A stretch of 44,130 nt of DNA, from positions 1 through 44,130 of the forward strand of contig NZ_BBAJ01000013.1 in the NCBI RefSeq assembly GCF_001311195.1. The letters are read 5' to 3'. The notes below the pieces were generated by a model. The model did not search any database. It worked only from the letters and a program-made list of their open reading frames with translations, and was not told the DNA's origin. Source of the stretch: Lacticaseibacillus camelliae DSM 22697 = JCM 13995 (GTDB taxonomy: Bacteria; Bacillota; Bacilli; Lactobacillales; Lactobacillaceae). The position numbers and the translations under genes are program-made. Of the stretch, positions 24,798-35,413 are shown piece by piece; positions within the stretch are counted from its first letter, which is position 1, and each line of letters starts with the position of its first letter.

Positions 24798-27700
24798 ATG
24801 AAACACAGATTAGCCTGGTTTGGCTTTATCATGTCAATTGCTGCTGTCTTCACGACTGCACTGCTACCAAATCAAGAAACCAACGCCGCAGCAGATCCTG
24901 CAATCAGTGATGCGGTGACACTCAACATCACCAAAACAAACGGCTTCTTACACCCCGCGATCAGTGTCGATCCAGAGCAACTTCAAAACACGCGCCGCGA
25001 GTTAGCGACGGGGGCGCAGCCATGGCAAGCTTACTATGAAGGCATGGTTCAAAGTCCTTATGCAAGCCGCGACTTCAAGGCGGCCAACTTGAAAAGCGGG
25101 ACCTTCGATACACCAAAAGATGCCACTTTTGCTTCTTCTGGCCAGGAGTTAACCCTTAGCGCCGATGGCTTCCGTGCCTACACGCAGGCCATTATGTATT
25201 ACCTGACTGGGCAAAAGCAGTATCGTTATAATGCCATCCGCCTGGTCCGAACTTGGGAGAACATGGATCCCGCCGGATTCAAATATTACGCAGACGCTCA
25301 CATTCACGCTCCCGTGCCCTTTTACTATATGGTCAGTGCAGCGGAACTGTTAAAGTTCACCTCCGTCGACGGCAATCTCTACACTGATGCTGAGGGTAAT
25401 CAGGTCAATCTGAACTGGACCAGCACGGACAACAGCAAGCTGACTCAGAACTTGATCGATCCTTTAGTCACCAACTTGCTGATCAAAACCAAGGATCAAT
25501 ACTTTGCCCAACATCTTTATCCGTTGACCGGCGCCCTAGCCGCCGCCATCTTTAAAAATGATCAGGCCGCGTACACCGATGCGGTTGAGCAGACCTTTGT
25601 TAACGCTGGCTCGTCGCGACCAAACATCAACGGTGCATTAAACAATCTCTTCCACCAAATGAGTGCTGACGACCCCCGTAATCCCGTCAAGCAGGACTTT
25701 GTTGAACACCTGGAGATGGGGCGCGATGCCAACCATGCAAAGGACGATGTATTCTGCTTCACTGGTCTGGCGCGCGTGATCAATAACCAAGGGACATTAG
25801 TCGATCCAACCACTGGTGAACCCTCGACTGCAGCCAACGCTGTTGACCCTTATCAGTTCGGCAACAACCGGCTAATCGAAGGCGCCGAACAATTCTATCG
25901 GTACAACGACGGGGAAACCATCCCCTGGATTCAAGTGTCCAAACCGGGTGACACTACGCACCCAGCCATTGAGGCCGATGGCGTTCAAAACATCATCGAT
26001 TTCGGTGGTGCCGTCAGCACTGATGGCCGAGGCCGAATGAACAAACCGTATACCTCCAGTGAACTATACGACTACTACCGATTCCAGGAAGGCCTATCCG
26101 CAGCCGAAATCGCCAAGCGCTACCCGGCAGTGGCAACTCAAGCCACCCACCTGAATGGGACCACCTTCTATGAAGGCACAACCGCACTGAACTACTGGGG
26201 CGTGTACAGCGACAATAAGATCACAGAAATTGGCACAGACTACTGGCTCTCGATGCCGGCAGCTAAGGGCAGTGACAGCGCCACTTTCCCGTCAGCGCCT
26301 GCAACCAATGCTGATGTTAGCTTCATTCAACACGGCACGATTCTTGACGAGAATCACGCCAGTTGACAAAGGATGGGATAACCGTCGAAGCCGTATCTGA
26401 CCAGAAGGACATCAAAGAAACAGCTTACGACAAGCGTTATCCGCAAGACACGACCACCGCTCGTGGCGGCTCACAAATTGCCTTAGCCGGGTTGGTCAAG
26501 CCGACAGATGGTTATTTTGCAATCAAGCTGAAGACCAATGGCGTGGCAAAGTTGTTGATCAGCTCAAGCAATTTGCCTAACAAAGCCTATCAAACCCTGA
26601 CCCTTCCAAATACCAAAAATCAGTGGCAAACCGTCGCTTACCCGACCAACGGCGGCCAAGCTTACATGGACTTCTACGCTGTGGTGGGCAAGTCATCTAC
26701 TAAGGTCACTTTTGCCGCAGCCAGCTACACCGATCAGGCCGCACTGCCAGTCATTGGTGAGACCGCTCGTGACACGGCAGTCTTCTTGGGTCACACCATC
26801 ACTCTGAAACTCAGCGCCACTAATGCCACCACCCTAACGTTGGCCGACGGTCCAAAAGGGCTACAACTTGCCGCTGATGGCACCCTATCTTGGAAGCCGA
26901 CCGCTGCTGGTGACTACCCGGTCACAGTGACGGCAACGAATGGTCAGCGAACCGTCAACAAGACCTTTACAATCAGCGTTAAAAAGGACCGGACCACCGC
27001 GTACAACCAAGCCACCCAACAACTCAGTGAAGGCGTTTATACAACCGCTTCGATGGCAAAAATTAATACAGCTGCTAAGGCCGTCATCAATCTGCTCGAT
27101 CATGGTGACGATGCCGCCTTCCAATCAGCGCTTACAGCATATACCGAGGCAATCAAGCAAGGCGAGCTGCTCAATCCAACGCTGGAAGACCATAGCTTGA
27201 ACTACGCAGCATATCCTGACATGACGATTGCCAATTTACTCACCAAAGACACATTGAGCCTCGACCCTAAACAAACCTTCAATACCACCGCACTGGTCGA
27301 CAACGATCCGGCGTCTTACGGCGGTGACTGGATGACTCCGGCCGTGCTAGACTTCGGCGAGAATTATCGGGTGACACTCACCTCCTCCTCATTTCTTGCT
27401 CGTACCGGTTTTCCGAATCGTACGCAAGGCGCTAATCTTTATGCTCAAACGACGCCAAAACTTGGACGAAACTGACCACGACCACAACAAAGCGCGATAA
27501 CCAGATGCAGACAGTGGCAATCGATCAAGCCCAGCAGGGTATTGCTTACCGGTACATTAAGATTCAAGTTGATGAGCCCGGTGAGCCGACCGACCCGGCC
27601 TGGCCTGGAATCGCTAGCTTTGCCGATATCCACTTATTTGGCACTCGGACTGAAGTAACGAAAGATGCCGCTGGTAGTACCCGGCCAAAGCTGCTCAGTG

Positions 27701-28062
27701 AGCCAAGCCAACCGGCGCTCGATGACCACAGCACCAACCAAACCGAAGTGACCAACCCGACCAAAAAGCCGTCACAACCTACTGGAAGCGATGCTAGCTT
27801 CAATCATGGTCAGTCCACTGCCGCTTCACGTGGTCACAACCACCCTTCAGCTGATCAGTCTTCAATCAAGGCTGAGGCCAAATCAAAGAAACCAGCCCCT
27901 ATCAAAGCAAACCGCACAAGTGTGAAACAGGATAAGCATGCAAGGAAGGCTTATCCTCAAACGGGTGAATCCCATCGCCTGACGTATAGTATTGCTGGTT
28001 TACTGATAGCAGCCGTCAGCGCACTGCTGATGATTGCCAGAGTCAAACGCGCCAACAGATAA
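24798..28062 (+). pseudogene. Secreted, wall-anchored alginate-lyase-like polysaccharide lyase (two frameshifts)
   Basis: About 1,087 residues once repaired. Residues 1-33: signal peptide (MKHRLAWFGFIMSIAAVFTT, cleavage near TNAAA). About 45-420: alginate-lyase-like helical domain (FRAYTQAIMYYLTGQKQYRY, AHIHAPVPFYYMVSAAELLK). About 660-730: Ig-like putative He_PIG domain (LQLAADGTLSWKPTAAGDYP). About 735-795: FIVAR-like helices. About 800-945: discoidin-like domain. Then a Ser/Thr/Lys-rich linker, the anchor motif YPQTGES (Tyr instead of Leu in L-P-x-T-G), a membrane helix and a basic tail. Frame shifts near 26357 and 27465. ATG at 24798 has AGGAGG. It probably cleaves a uronic-acid-containing glycan outside the cell; the exact polymer is unknown. 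Confidence 0.78.
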
Positions 28063-28114
28063 CGTCACCACTCAGTAAAGGCTTCGAGATAAAAGTGATA
28101 ATAACTAAATAAGA

Positions 28115-28168
28115 GATCTAGAATCTTTGGCATTGGTCATGAGAATGCTGGAGATTCTGGATCTTTTT
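28115..28168 (+). terminator. Terminator of the lyase gene
   Basis: GATCTAGAATCT pairs with AGATTCTGGATC (one mismatch), followed by five T. Confidence 0.75.
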
Positions 28169-28179
28169 ATGTGAGACGA

Positions 28180-28203
28180 CAAAAAAAGCGGTTATTCACC
28201 GCT
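28180..28203 (-). terminator. Terminator of the quinone reductase gene
   Basis: On the minus strand AGCGG/CCGCT around a 7-base loop is followed by a run of T. It lies just after the stop at 28213. Confidence 0.65.
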
Positions 28204-28212
28204 CTTTGCCAA

Positions 28213-28803
28213 TCACTGCCGTGCGCCGGTCGCATTGGCCTGCTTGAGCCAGCCTTGGCGCTTGGCATCGGAACTCTTTTTCACCATGTTGCAGCTCATC
28301 CACTTCACGTGCTTGAGCCCCATTTTGACGAACGTACCGCGGACCAAGGCGCGCTGGATGGCATTGCCGAAGACCCAGCGGTACAGGCTCTTGGGCGTGT
28401 TCATCGTGGTCATGATGGTGGTCGACTTGAGATTCGGCAGGTTCGAGGCCATGCCGACGCCGCCCTTGGTGTAGTTAAAGGTTTCGCCAGGGAAAACCAC
28501 CTTGTCGATGAAGCCTTTCATCATCGCTGGCATCAGCTCCCACCAAATCGGAAAAATCAAGATCAGGTGATCGGCCGCCTTGACGCGTTCAATGTAGTCA
28601 ATGGCCTGCGGGTCCTGCGCCTTGTGCTTCAGAAAACCAATCAGGTCCTTGCTGTGCATGACCGGGTCAAACCCGTCCGCCTCCAGATCGATCACGTCGA
28701 CGGTGTTGCCCGCCTTTTCCGCACCAGCTTTGGCCGAGGCCATCAGCGCATGGCAGAAGCTGCCGTCATAGGGGTGACTTGTTACGATTACTGTGTTTGT
28801 CAT
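28213..28803 (-). CDS. NAD(P)H:quinone oxidoreductase, flavodoxin-like fold
   Basis: About 196 residues of the KefF/MdaB/NQO family: VTSHPYDGSFCHALMASAKA (phosphate loop H-P-x5-F), KAADHLILIFPIWWELMPAM (P-x-W-W loop against FMN) and GFIDKVVFPGETFNYTKGGV. It reduces quinones with two electrons using NAD(P)H. The start at 28803 is chosen because GGAGG lies between it and the upstream ATG at 28818. A Crp/Fnr regulator lies next upstream on the same strand, about 80 bases away, and could be linked to its expression. Confidence 0.85.
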   Translation of the reverse strand: MTNTVIVTSHPYDGSFCHALMASAKAGAEKAGNTVDVIDLEADGFDPVMHSKDLIGFLKHKAQDPQAIDYIERVKAADHLILIFPIWWELMPAMMKGFIDKVVFPGETFNYTKGGVGMASNLPNLKSTTIMTTMNTPKSLYRWVFGNAIQRALVRGTFVKMGLKHVKWMSCNMVKKSSDAKRQGWLKQANATGARQ

Positions 28804-28882
28804 ATTGTTTGCCTCCAAATGTTGATGAGGTAAGCATAACGAGGTTTGAACAGCGCAGCATTAACGATTGTTAATTCTGAAA

Positions 28883-29416
28883 TTATTTTTTGACGCGGCT
28901 GCGAATTCGGGACAGCGAGACTGGCGTGATGCCCAGATAAGAGGCTAACTCGTACTTCGGCACGCGCTTGACCAGCTTAGGGTCGCTGGCCAGCAGCACC
29001 TGGTAGCGCGCTTCCGGCGAGTCCTGAATGCGATTGAGAAAATACTGCGTGTAATCGATAAACCGGTGGCACACATAATCGGTGAACACCGCCATCAGCT
29101 GGGGCTCTTTTTCCAGCGCCTGCCGCAGCGCCTCACCATCCACGACCGTCACCGTCGTCGGCTCGATCGCCGTGATTGAAAACAGGCTGGGCTTGCGCAG
29201 ATAAAAGCTCTCAAACGACGACACGACCTGCCCTTCGAAGAAAAACTGCACCGTAATATCACGGCCGTCATCGTTGTGCCACAGCCGCACTGCGCCGCGT
29301 TCGACGAAGTACAGCTGGGTGGCAACATCCCCCTCGCGCAGCAGGTCATCCCCGCGGTCGATTGTTTTCTCGTGACCCATTTGTTTGAACCGGTCGTAGT
29401 AGTCACTCAGTTTCAT
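28883..29416 (-). CDS. Crp/Fnr family transcriptional regulator
   Basis: About 177 residues. The N-terminal cyclic-nucleotide-binding-like beta barrel (LYFVERGAVRLWHNDDGRDI, FEGQVVSSFESFYLRKPSLF) is followed by the dimerisation helix and a C-terminal helix-turn-helix (PKYELASYLGITPVSLSRIR). It has no Cys cluster for an iron-sulfur centre and the domain is of the YeiL/Flp-like short type. The start at 29416 is chosen because GAGG precedes it; the upstream ATG lacks a site. Its effector is unknown. It lies just upstream of the quinone reductase and is divergent from xfp, either of which could be its target. Confidence 0.82.
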   Translation of the reverse strand: MKLSDYYDRFKQMGHEKTIDRGDDLLREGDVATQLYFVERGAVRLWHNDDGRDITVQFFFEGQVVSSFESFYLRKPSLFSITAIEPTTVTVVDGEALRQALEKEPQLMAVFTDYVCHRFIDYTQYFLNRIQDSPEARYQVLLASDPKLVKRVPKYELASYLGITPVSLSRIRSRVKK

Positions 29417-29537
29417 CTCAGCGCCTCGTTTCTCTTTCAGATTACTCCGGGCGATTCCACCTAACAGTATATAGAAGAACCTCGACTGTGAGTGCATTTC
29501 TTCAGCTTTTGCTCTGGTAAATACCGAGGCTCACACC

Positions 29538-29591
29538 ATTTTAAGCAAAGATAAGCGATTTTAAGCATAAATCCTTAAAACGTGTTATACT
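29538..29591 (+). promoter_or_regulatory. xfp promoter with paired direct repeats
   Basis: The -10 TATACT is at 29586-29591. Upstream lie two exact copies of ATTTTAAGC (29538-29546 and 29558-29566) exactly 20 bases apart, two turns of the helix, which suggests a dimeric regulator binding one face. TTAAGC in the second copy may serve as the -35, though its spacing to the -10 is 19 bases. Confidence 0.45.
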
Positions 29592-29624
29592 CAAGCTAAC
29601 ATAACCAAGAAAGTAGGGATCTGA

Positions 29625-31991
29625 ATGTCCGAAGTCGATTACTCTTCTAAGGAATATTTTGACAAGCTGACCGCATACTGGCGGGCCGCAAACTATGTCT
29701 CCGTGGGTCAACTGTACCTGCGCGACAACCCGCTGCTGAAGCGGCCGCTCAAGTCCAGCGACGTGAAAGTCAATCCATTGGGCCACTGGGGCACCATTGC
29801 CAGTCAGAACTTCATTTACGCGCACCTGAATCGCCTGATCAACAAGTATGACCTGAACATGTTTTACATTGAAGGCCCAGGTCACGGTGGTCAGGTCATG
29901 ATCTCCAATGCGTACCTCGATGGCACCTACACCGAGACCTACCCGAACATCACCCAAGACGAAAAAGGTATGAAGATCCTGTTCAAGCGCTTCTCGTTCC
30001 CTGGTGGTGCCGCCAGTCACGCCAACGCGCAGATTCCCGGCTCCATTCACGAAGGCGGCGAACTCGGCTACGCGCTGAGCCACGCGACCGGCGCGATCCT
30101 CGACAACCCGGACGTCATTGCGGCCACCGTCATTGGCGATGGCGAAAGCGAAACGGGCCCCTTGGCGGCCAGCTGGTTCTCTAACACGTTCATCAACCCA
30201 ATCACCGATGGTGCCGTTTTGCCGATCATCAACATGAACGGCTTCAAGATCTCCAACCCGACCATCCTATCCCGCAAGACCGATGAGGAACTCACCGAGT
30301 ACTACGGCGGCATGGGCTGGAAGCCTTACTTCATCGAAGGCGATGACCCGGAGAAGCTGAACCCAGAAATGGCAAAAGCCTTCGATTCCGCCATCGAAGA
30401 AATTAAGAGTATCCAGAAGCACGCCCGTGAGACCGGCGACACCACAATGCCGCACTGGCCAGTGATGATCGTCCGCACGCCAAAAGGCTGGACTGGCCCG
30501 AAGAGCTGGGACGGCGATAAAATCGAAGGCTCGTTCCGTGCCCACCAGATCCCGATCCCGGTATCCCGTGATCACATGGAGCACGCCGACGCTTTGGAAG
30601 CTTGGCTCAAGTCCTACAAGCCGGAAGAGCTATTCGATGACAACGGCGTGTTGAAGCCTGAGCTTAAGGCCATGGCTCCGACTGGCACAAAGCGCATGGC
30701 GGATAACCCGATCACCAACATGGGCAACCACACCAAGCCACTGGTCCTCCCTGACTTCCACAAGTACGCCCTCGACAACACCGAGCGCGGCAAGAACGTG
30801 CGTCAGGACATGCTCATCTGGTCCGACTACCTGCGCGATTTAATCAAGCTGAACCCGGATAACTTCCGCGTCTTCGGCCCTGACGAAACCATGTCCAACC
30901 GCCTGTACGGTCTCTTTGATACAACCAATCGTCAGTGGTTAGAACACATTTCCGACAACGGCTCTGACGAGGACATGAACGCGTCCGGTCGCATCATCGA
31001 TTCCCAGCTGTCTGAACACCAGGCGGAAGGCTTCCTTGAAGGCTACACCCTGACCGGTCGTCACGGCGTGTTCACGTCCTACGAAGCATTCCTGCGCGTG
31101 GTGGACTCCATGCTGACCCAGTACTTCAAGTGGATTCGCGAAGCCGCAGACGAGCCTTGGCACCGTCCATATCCGTCACTGAACGTCGTCTCCACTTCGA
31201 CCTCGTTCCAGCAGGATCACAACGGCTACACCCATCAAGACCCGGGTATTTTGACGCATCTGGCCGAAAAGAAAGGCGAATTCATTCGTGAGTATCTGCC
31301 GGCCGACGCCAACTCCCTGCTCGCAATTTCGCCGAAGGTTTTCAGCAGCGAAAACACCATCAACCTGCTCATTACCTCCAAGCAGCCGCGGCCGCAGTTC
31401 TACTCCATTGAAGAAGCCACAGTTCTGGCCAACAATGGCTTGAAGCGCATCGACTGGGCTTCTAACGACGATGGCGTTGAACCGGATGTCGTGCTGGCCG
31501 CAGCCGGGACCGAACCGAACATGGAAAGCCTCGCCGCCATCAACCTCCTGCACGATCAGTTCCCTGACCTCAAGATCCGGTTCGTCAACGTACTGGATCT
31601 TCTGAAGCTGAAGAAGGACGATCCGCGCGGCCTGAGCGACGAAGAATTCGACTCGTACTTCACCAAGGACAAGCCGGTCTTCTTCCAGTTCCACGGCTTT
31701 GAAGACCTGATCAAAGACATCTTTTTCGATCGTCACAACCACAATCTGTTTGTTCACGGCTACCGTGAGGAAGGCGCCATCACGACACCGTTCGACATGC
31801 GGGTCCTGAACCAGCTCGACCGGTTCCACTTGGCCAAGGACGTCGTTGAACACGTCCCAGGTTACGCGGAAAAGGGCGCGGCCTTCGTTCAGAAGATGGA
31901 CGACACCCTGCAGTATCACTACGATTACATCCGCGACACCGGCGAAGACATCCCAGAAGTCCAAAACTGGGTCTGGAAGCCGATCAAATAA
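29625..31991 (+). CDS. xfp: Xylulose-5-phosphate/fructose-6-phosphate phosphoketolase
   Basis: A complete 788-residue phosphoketolase. Recognisable segments are [20 protein letters not shown] (substrate and TPP site), [17 protein letters not shown] (family signature) and [16 protein letters not shown] (G-D-G of the TPP pocket). The enzyme splits xylulose-5-phosphate (and often fructose-6-phosphate) with phosphate into glyceraldehyde-3-phosphate (or erythrose-4-phosphate) and acetyl phosphate. It is the core enzyme of heterolactic sugar and pentose use and its presence fits Lactobacillaceae. The gene has its own promoter and a strong terminator. It is the longest intact reading frame in the window. 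Confidence 0.97.
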   Translation: MSEVDYSSKEYFDKLTAYWRAANYVSVGQLYLRDNPLLKRPLKSSDVKVNPLGHWGTIASQNFIYAHLNRLINKYDLNMFYIEGPGHGGQVMISNAYLDGTYTETYPNITQDEKGMKILFKRFSFPGGAASHANAQIPGSIHEGGELGYALSHATGAILDNPDVIAATVIGDGESETGPLAASWFSNTFINPITDGAVLPIINMNGFKISNPTILSRKTDEELTEYYGGMGWKPYFIEGDDPEKLNPEMAKAFDSAIEEIKSIQKHARETGDTTMPHWPVMIVRTPKGWTGPKSWDGDKIEGSFRAHQIPIPVSRDHMEHADALEAWLKSYKPEELFDDNGVLKPELKAMAPTGTKRMADNPITNMGNHTKPLVLPDFHKYALDNTERGKNVRQDMLIWSDYLRDLIKLNPDNFRVFGPDETMSNRLYGLFDTTNRQWLEHISDNGSDEDMNASGRIIDSQLSEHQAEGFLEGYTLTGRHGVFTSYEAFLRVVDSMLTQYFKWIREAADEPWHRPYPSLNVVSTSTSFQQDHNGYTHQDPGILTHLAEKKGEFIREYLPADANSLLAISPKVFSSENTINLLITSKQPRPQFYSIEEATVLANNGLKRIDWASNDDGVEPDVVLAAAGTEPNMESLAAINLLHDQFPDLKIRFVNVLDLLKLKKDDPRGLSDEEFDSYFTKDKPVFFQFHGFEDLIKDIFFDRHNHNLFVHGYREEGAITTPFDMRVLNQLDRFHLAKDVVEHVPGYAEKGAAFVQKMDDTLQYHYDYIRDTGEDIPEVQNWVWKPIK

Positions 31992-32015
31992 GACATTCAA
32001 CATCAGTTTGAGAAA

Positions 32016-32049
32016 CGTGCAATCCCCAGCCGGACTGCACGTTTTTTTT
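32016..32049 (+). terminator. xfp terminator
   Basis: CGTGCA-x-TCC pairs with GGA-x-TGCACG and is followed by eight T. Confidence 0.85.
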
Positions 32050-32065
32050 GCCTACCAGGTCATTA

Positions 32066-32081
32066 TGTTTCACGTGGAACG
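32066..32081. other. parS-like ParB/Spo0J binding site
   Basis: TGTTTCACGTGGAACG matches the reverse form of the parS consensus (TGTTTCACGTGNAACA) except for the last base. It lies between xfp and the beta-glucosidase gene, just upstream of its promoter. Confidence 0.5.
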
Positions 32082-32104
32082 CGACGGTACCCGCTGCACT
32101 CCGG

Positions 32105-32137
32105 TATAATAAGCAATGGATGCGGTTTCACCGTATC
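32105..32137 (+). promoter_or_regulatory. Promoter -10 and dyad operator of the phospho-beta-glucosidase gene
   Basis: A perfect TATAAT (32105-32110) is followed by a dyad GATGCGG-N5-CCGTATC (32119-32137, one G-T pair) at the expected transcript start, a position that suits a repressor. No good -35 is seen. Confidence 0.5.
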
Positions 32138-32148
32138 ATGCTGAATGA

Positions 32149-33618
<1,470 letters not shown>

Positions 33619-33745
33619 AACGCGTTTTTTCATCGTTTTCAACCCGGTGTATCAACATTTCCCCCATTTCATCTCACAGCCTAACGTCAAATACAAAATC
33701 CGCGTTTTTTTCACCTGATAAGGCGCGTGGTTGAGCTGTTTTATC

Positions 33746-33784
33746 AAAAAAACACCCACTTTCGACAATGACGAAAGTGGGTGC
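33746..33784 (-). terminator. Terminator of the NTF2-like gene
   Basis: A perfect 12-bp stem (CACCCACTTTCG/CGAAAGTGGGTG) with a 7-base loop is followed on the minus strand by seven T. Confidence 0.9.
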
Positions 33785-33790
33785 TTTGCG

Positions 33791-34372
33791 TTAGCCCTGC
33801 TTAGCCCATGCTTCAGCTTCTGCGTAGACCTTCGCGACTTTATCTTTTTGATCAACGCCCAGCAGATCCTGGCTAATGGTGCCGCCATCCTGGGTGCGTG
33901 TGTACGCCATCCAGCGGTACGGCAGGCGTAAGTCTTTGACATCCGCCGGGTCGATTTTCAGGTCCGTGCCTGGAATCGCAGGAGTCAGCTTGTCGGCCTC
34001 GTAAATCGACAGCATGTCAGCGATGCGCCACTCGCCGTCGCGTTTTTCCACGCGGTAGATCAGGCGCATGAACTCTTCAAGGACAACCTCAACCCCGTGC
34101 AGCTGCTCCCAGTAATCGGAGAGGTTCGGCATCTCGACGTACGCACGGGTCGCGCTGAGCTGATGGACGACCGGCGTGGACACGCGGGTAATGATTGTAC
34201 TGTTCATCTCGGCTGTGCCCTTGCCAATAAAGGAACTGATTGGGCCGCTTTGCCAGCTAGTATGTACGGTCGCATCCGGCCAGTAAACGCTGGTCAGCGC
34301 ATCATTGGCGTTGCGGACCCGGTACTGCCGCTCTGCGGCGACAACTTGTTCAATTGCTGTTGTGTCATCCAT
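33791..34372 (-). CDS. NTF2-like (SnoaL-type) protein, paralogue of 1534-2169
   Basis: About 193 residues: IEQVVAAERQYRVRNANDAL (N-terminal helix), then TSVYWPDATVHTSWQSGPIS (compare YSDDAQIHVSWYDGPAKG in the other copy), MRLIYRVEKRDGEWRIADML and a C-terminal YRESYQG-like stretch (LRLPYRWMAYT). The same domain architecture and length as the protein at 1534-2169 show that the two are paralogues, but this copy stands alone. Function is unknown; SnoaL-type proteins include isomerases and dehydratases of small aromatic or bile-acid-like substrates. The start at 34372 has GGAAGG about ten bases upstream; ATG at 34381 is too close to it. Confidence 0.72.
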   Translation of the reverse strand: MDDTTAIEQVVAAERQYRVRNANDALTSVYWPDATVHTSWQSGPISSFIGKGTAEMNSTIITRVSTPVVHQLSATRAYVEMPNLSDYWEQLHGVEVVLEEFMRLIYRVEKRDGEWRIADMLSIYEADKLTPAIPGTDLKIDPADVKDLRLPYRWMAYTRTQDGGTISQDLLGVDQKDKVAKVYAEAEAWAKQG

Positions 34373-34537
34373 ATTAATCATACCTTCCTGGTTTACGTGT
34401 AATTACAACTTAACTGGTGACAAGCTTACCACCCTGCCAATAAAATACAAGCAGAAATTAAATAACTGCCCTGCACCGGGAGCAGCTCGGCACAAGGCAG
34501 CTATTTTAGAGGTGGTGTTAGTTGGAATTAACGGTCA

Positions 34538-35089
34538 TTAATCCTCGTCGTCATCATCGTCGTCAACTTCAACAAGGTCTTCCCAGGCCGTTTTACCCAG
34601 GAAACTCTGAAGCTTACGGACCGCCTGGTTGTTCTCCCCGCGTAACTTCGTGAGGTAAGCCGCCATGGCTGGGCGTTCCTCGCGCTCGGCCAGCTTGATG
34701 GCGCGGTCGATGTACATGTCTTCAGTGGTGAAGTCCTTGGCGGTCTGTGCGACCATGTTGGCGGCGGTGTCGTACTTCAACCGGCCGTCTTCCTGCAGCC
34801 CGGTGTACTTCGCGAATTCACCAGTCGTGCTGGGGACGATTTGATCCTCATCCAACAGCACCTCGCCGATTTCGTCGATTTGCTGGCGGTTCTGCGCGAT
34901 CAGCTGCTGATAGAAATCTGCAACGGCCAGGCTTTGCTCGCCTTTCACGTACCAGGCGACCTGGTGCATCTTGACGTTCATCACGAACAGATTCGCGACG
35001 ATGTGGCCAGTCATGGCTCCAGCGGTTGGCTTGTGGTGATCCAGATCCGCTTGCTTCACTTCTGCTTCGTATTGTTCATCAATTGTCAT
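34538..35089 (-). CDS. Dps-like ferritin (DNA-protection/iron storage) protein
   Basis: 183 residues. The ferritin-like helices hold the Dps pattern: NLFVMNVKMHQVAWYVKGEQ (ferroxidase His in helix A) and QQIDEIGEVLLDEDQ (metal-binding Asp/Glu in helix B), followed by FTTEDMYIDRAIKLAEREER. The extreme C-terminus is a run of acidic residues (EVDDDDDDED), which could bind cations. Dps oligomers oxidise and store iron and protect DNA from peroxide. It is the last gene of the metal cluster, 10 bases after the HMA gene, on the same strand as the P-type ATPase. This links the ATPase to iron or another redox metal. Confidence 0.82.
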   Translation of the reverse strand: MTIDEQYEAEVKQADLDHHKPTAGAMTGHIVANLFVMNVKMHQVAWYVKGEQSLAVADFYQQLIAQNRQQIDEIGEVLLDEDQIVPSTTGEFAKYTGLQEDGRLKYDTAANMVAQTAKDFTTEDMYIDRAIKLAEREERPAMAAYLTKLRGENNQAVRKLQSFLGKTAWEDLVEVDDDDDDED

Positions 35090-35099
35090 GATTTGCCCC

Positions 35100-35333
35100 C
35101 TACTCGTTGTCCTTCACGCGCACTTTTTTGACTTCGTAACCCAGCTTGGTGACGACGTCCGACAACTGATCGGCAGAGGTCTGGGTGTCGTCGAAATCGG
35201 CCTTCACCTTTCCGGCATTGAACAGCACCTTCACATTGGAAACCCCAGGCTGCTGCTTAACGGCGCCTTCGATCTTGGTGAGGCAAGACGGGCAGGTTAG
35301 CTGATCCAGTTGCATCGTAATTTTTTTACTCAT
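35100..35333 (-). CDS. Heavy-metal-associated (HMA) domain chaperone
   Basis: 77 residues, a single HMA ferredoxin-like domain: ITMQLDQLTCPSCLTKIEGA carries the metal-binding Cys-x2-Cys (residues 14-17), with PGVSNVKVLFNAGKVKADFD as the second and third strands. The residue before the first Cys is Thr, not Met. It would shuttle a soft metal ion, classically Cu(I), to the ATPase, which lacks an N-terminal HMA domain of its own. The gene has its own copy of the regulatory module (35359-35413) inside the end of the ATPase gene and is 10 bases from the Dps gene. Confidence 0.85.
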   Translation of the reverse strand: MSKKITMQLDQLTCPSCLTKIEGAVKQQPGVSNVKVLFNAGKVKADFDDTQTSADQLSDVVTKLGYEVKKVRVKDNE

Positions 35334-35358
35334 TGAAAAGACTCCCTTTCGCTTATTT

Positions 35359-35413
35359 ACAAGTTCATTCTACCGGGTTCGTTACTTCGTGGAATTGACC
35401 GCGGTCAAGTTCG
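35359..35413 (-). promoter_or_regulatory. Duplicated regulatory module, copy B (upstream of HMA-Dps)
   Basis: On the minus strand CGAACTTGA, a perfect dyad TTGACCGCGGTCAA (35395-35408) and, exactly 46 bases after the first element, TGAACTTGT followed by AATAAG. The same elements with the same 46-base spacing stand upstream of the ATPase gene (copy A). A possible -10, TAGAAT, is at 35371-35366. Copy B lies over the last codons of the ATPase gene, so an internal promoter for HMA-Dps is likely. Confidence 0.6.

Noticed and set aside
31176-32003. 275-codon minus-strand frame opposite xfp
   Set aside because: Antisense shadow; xfp is complete and conserved.
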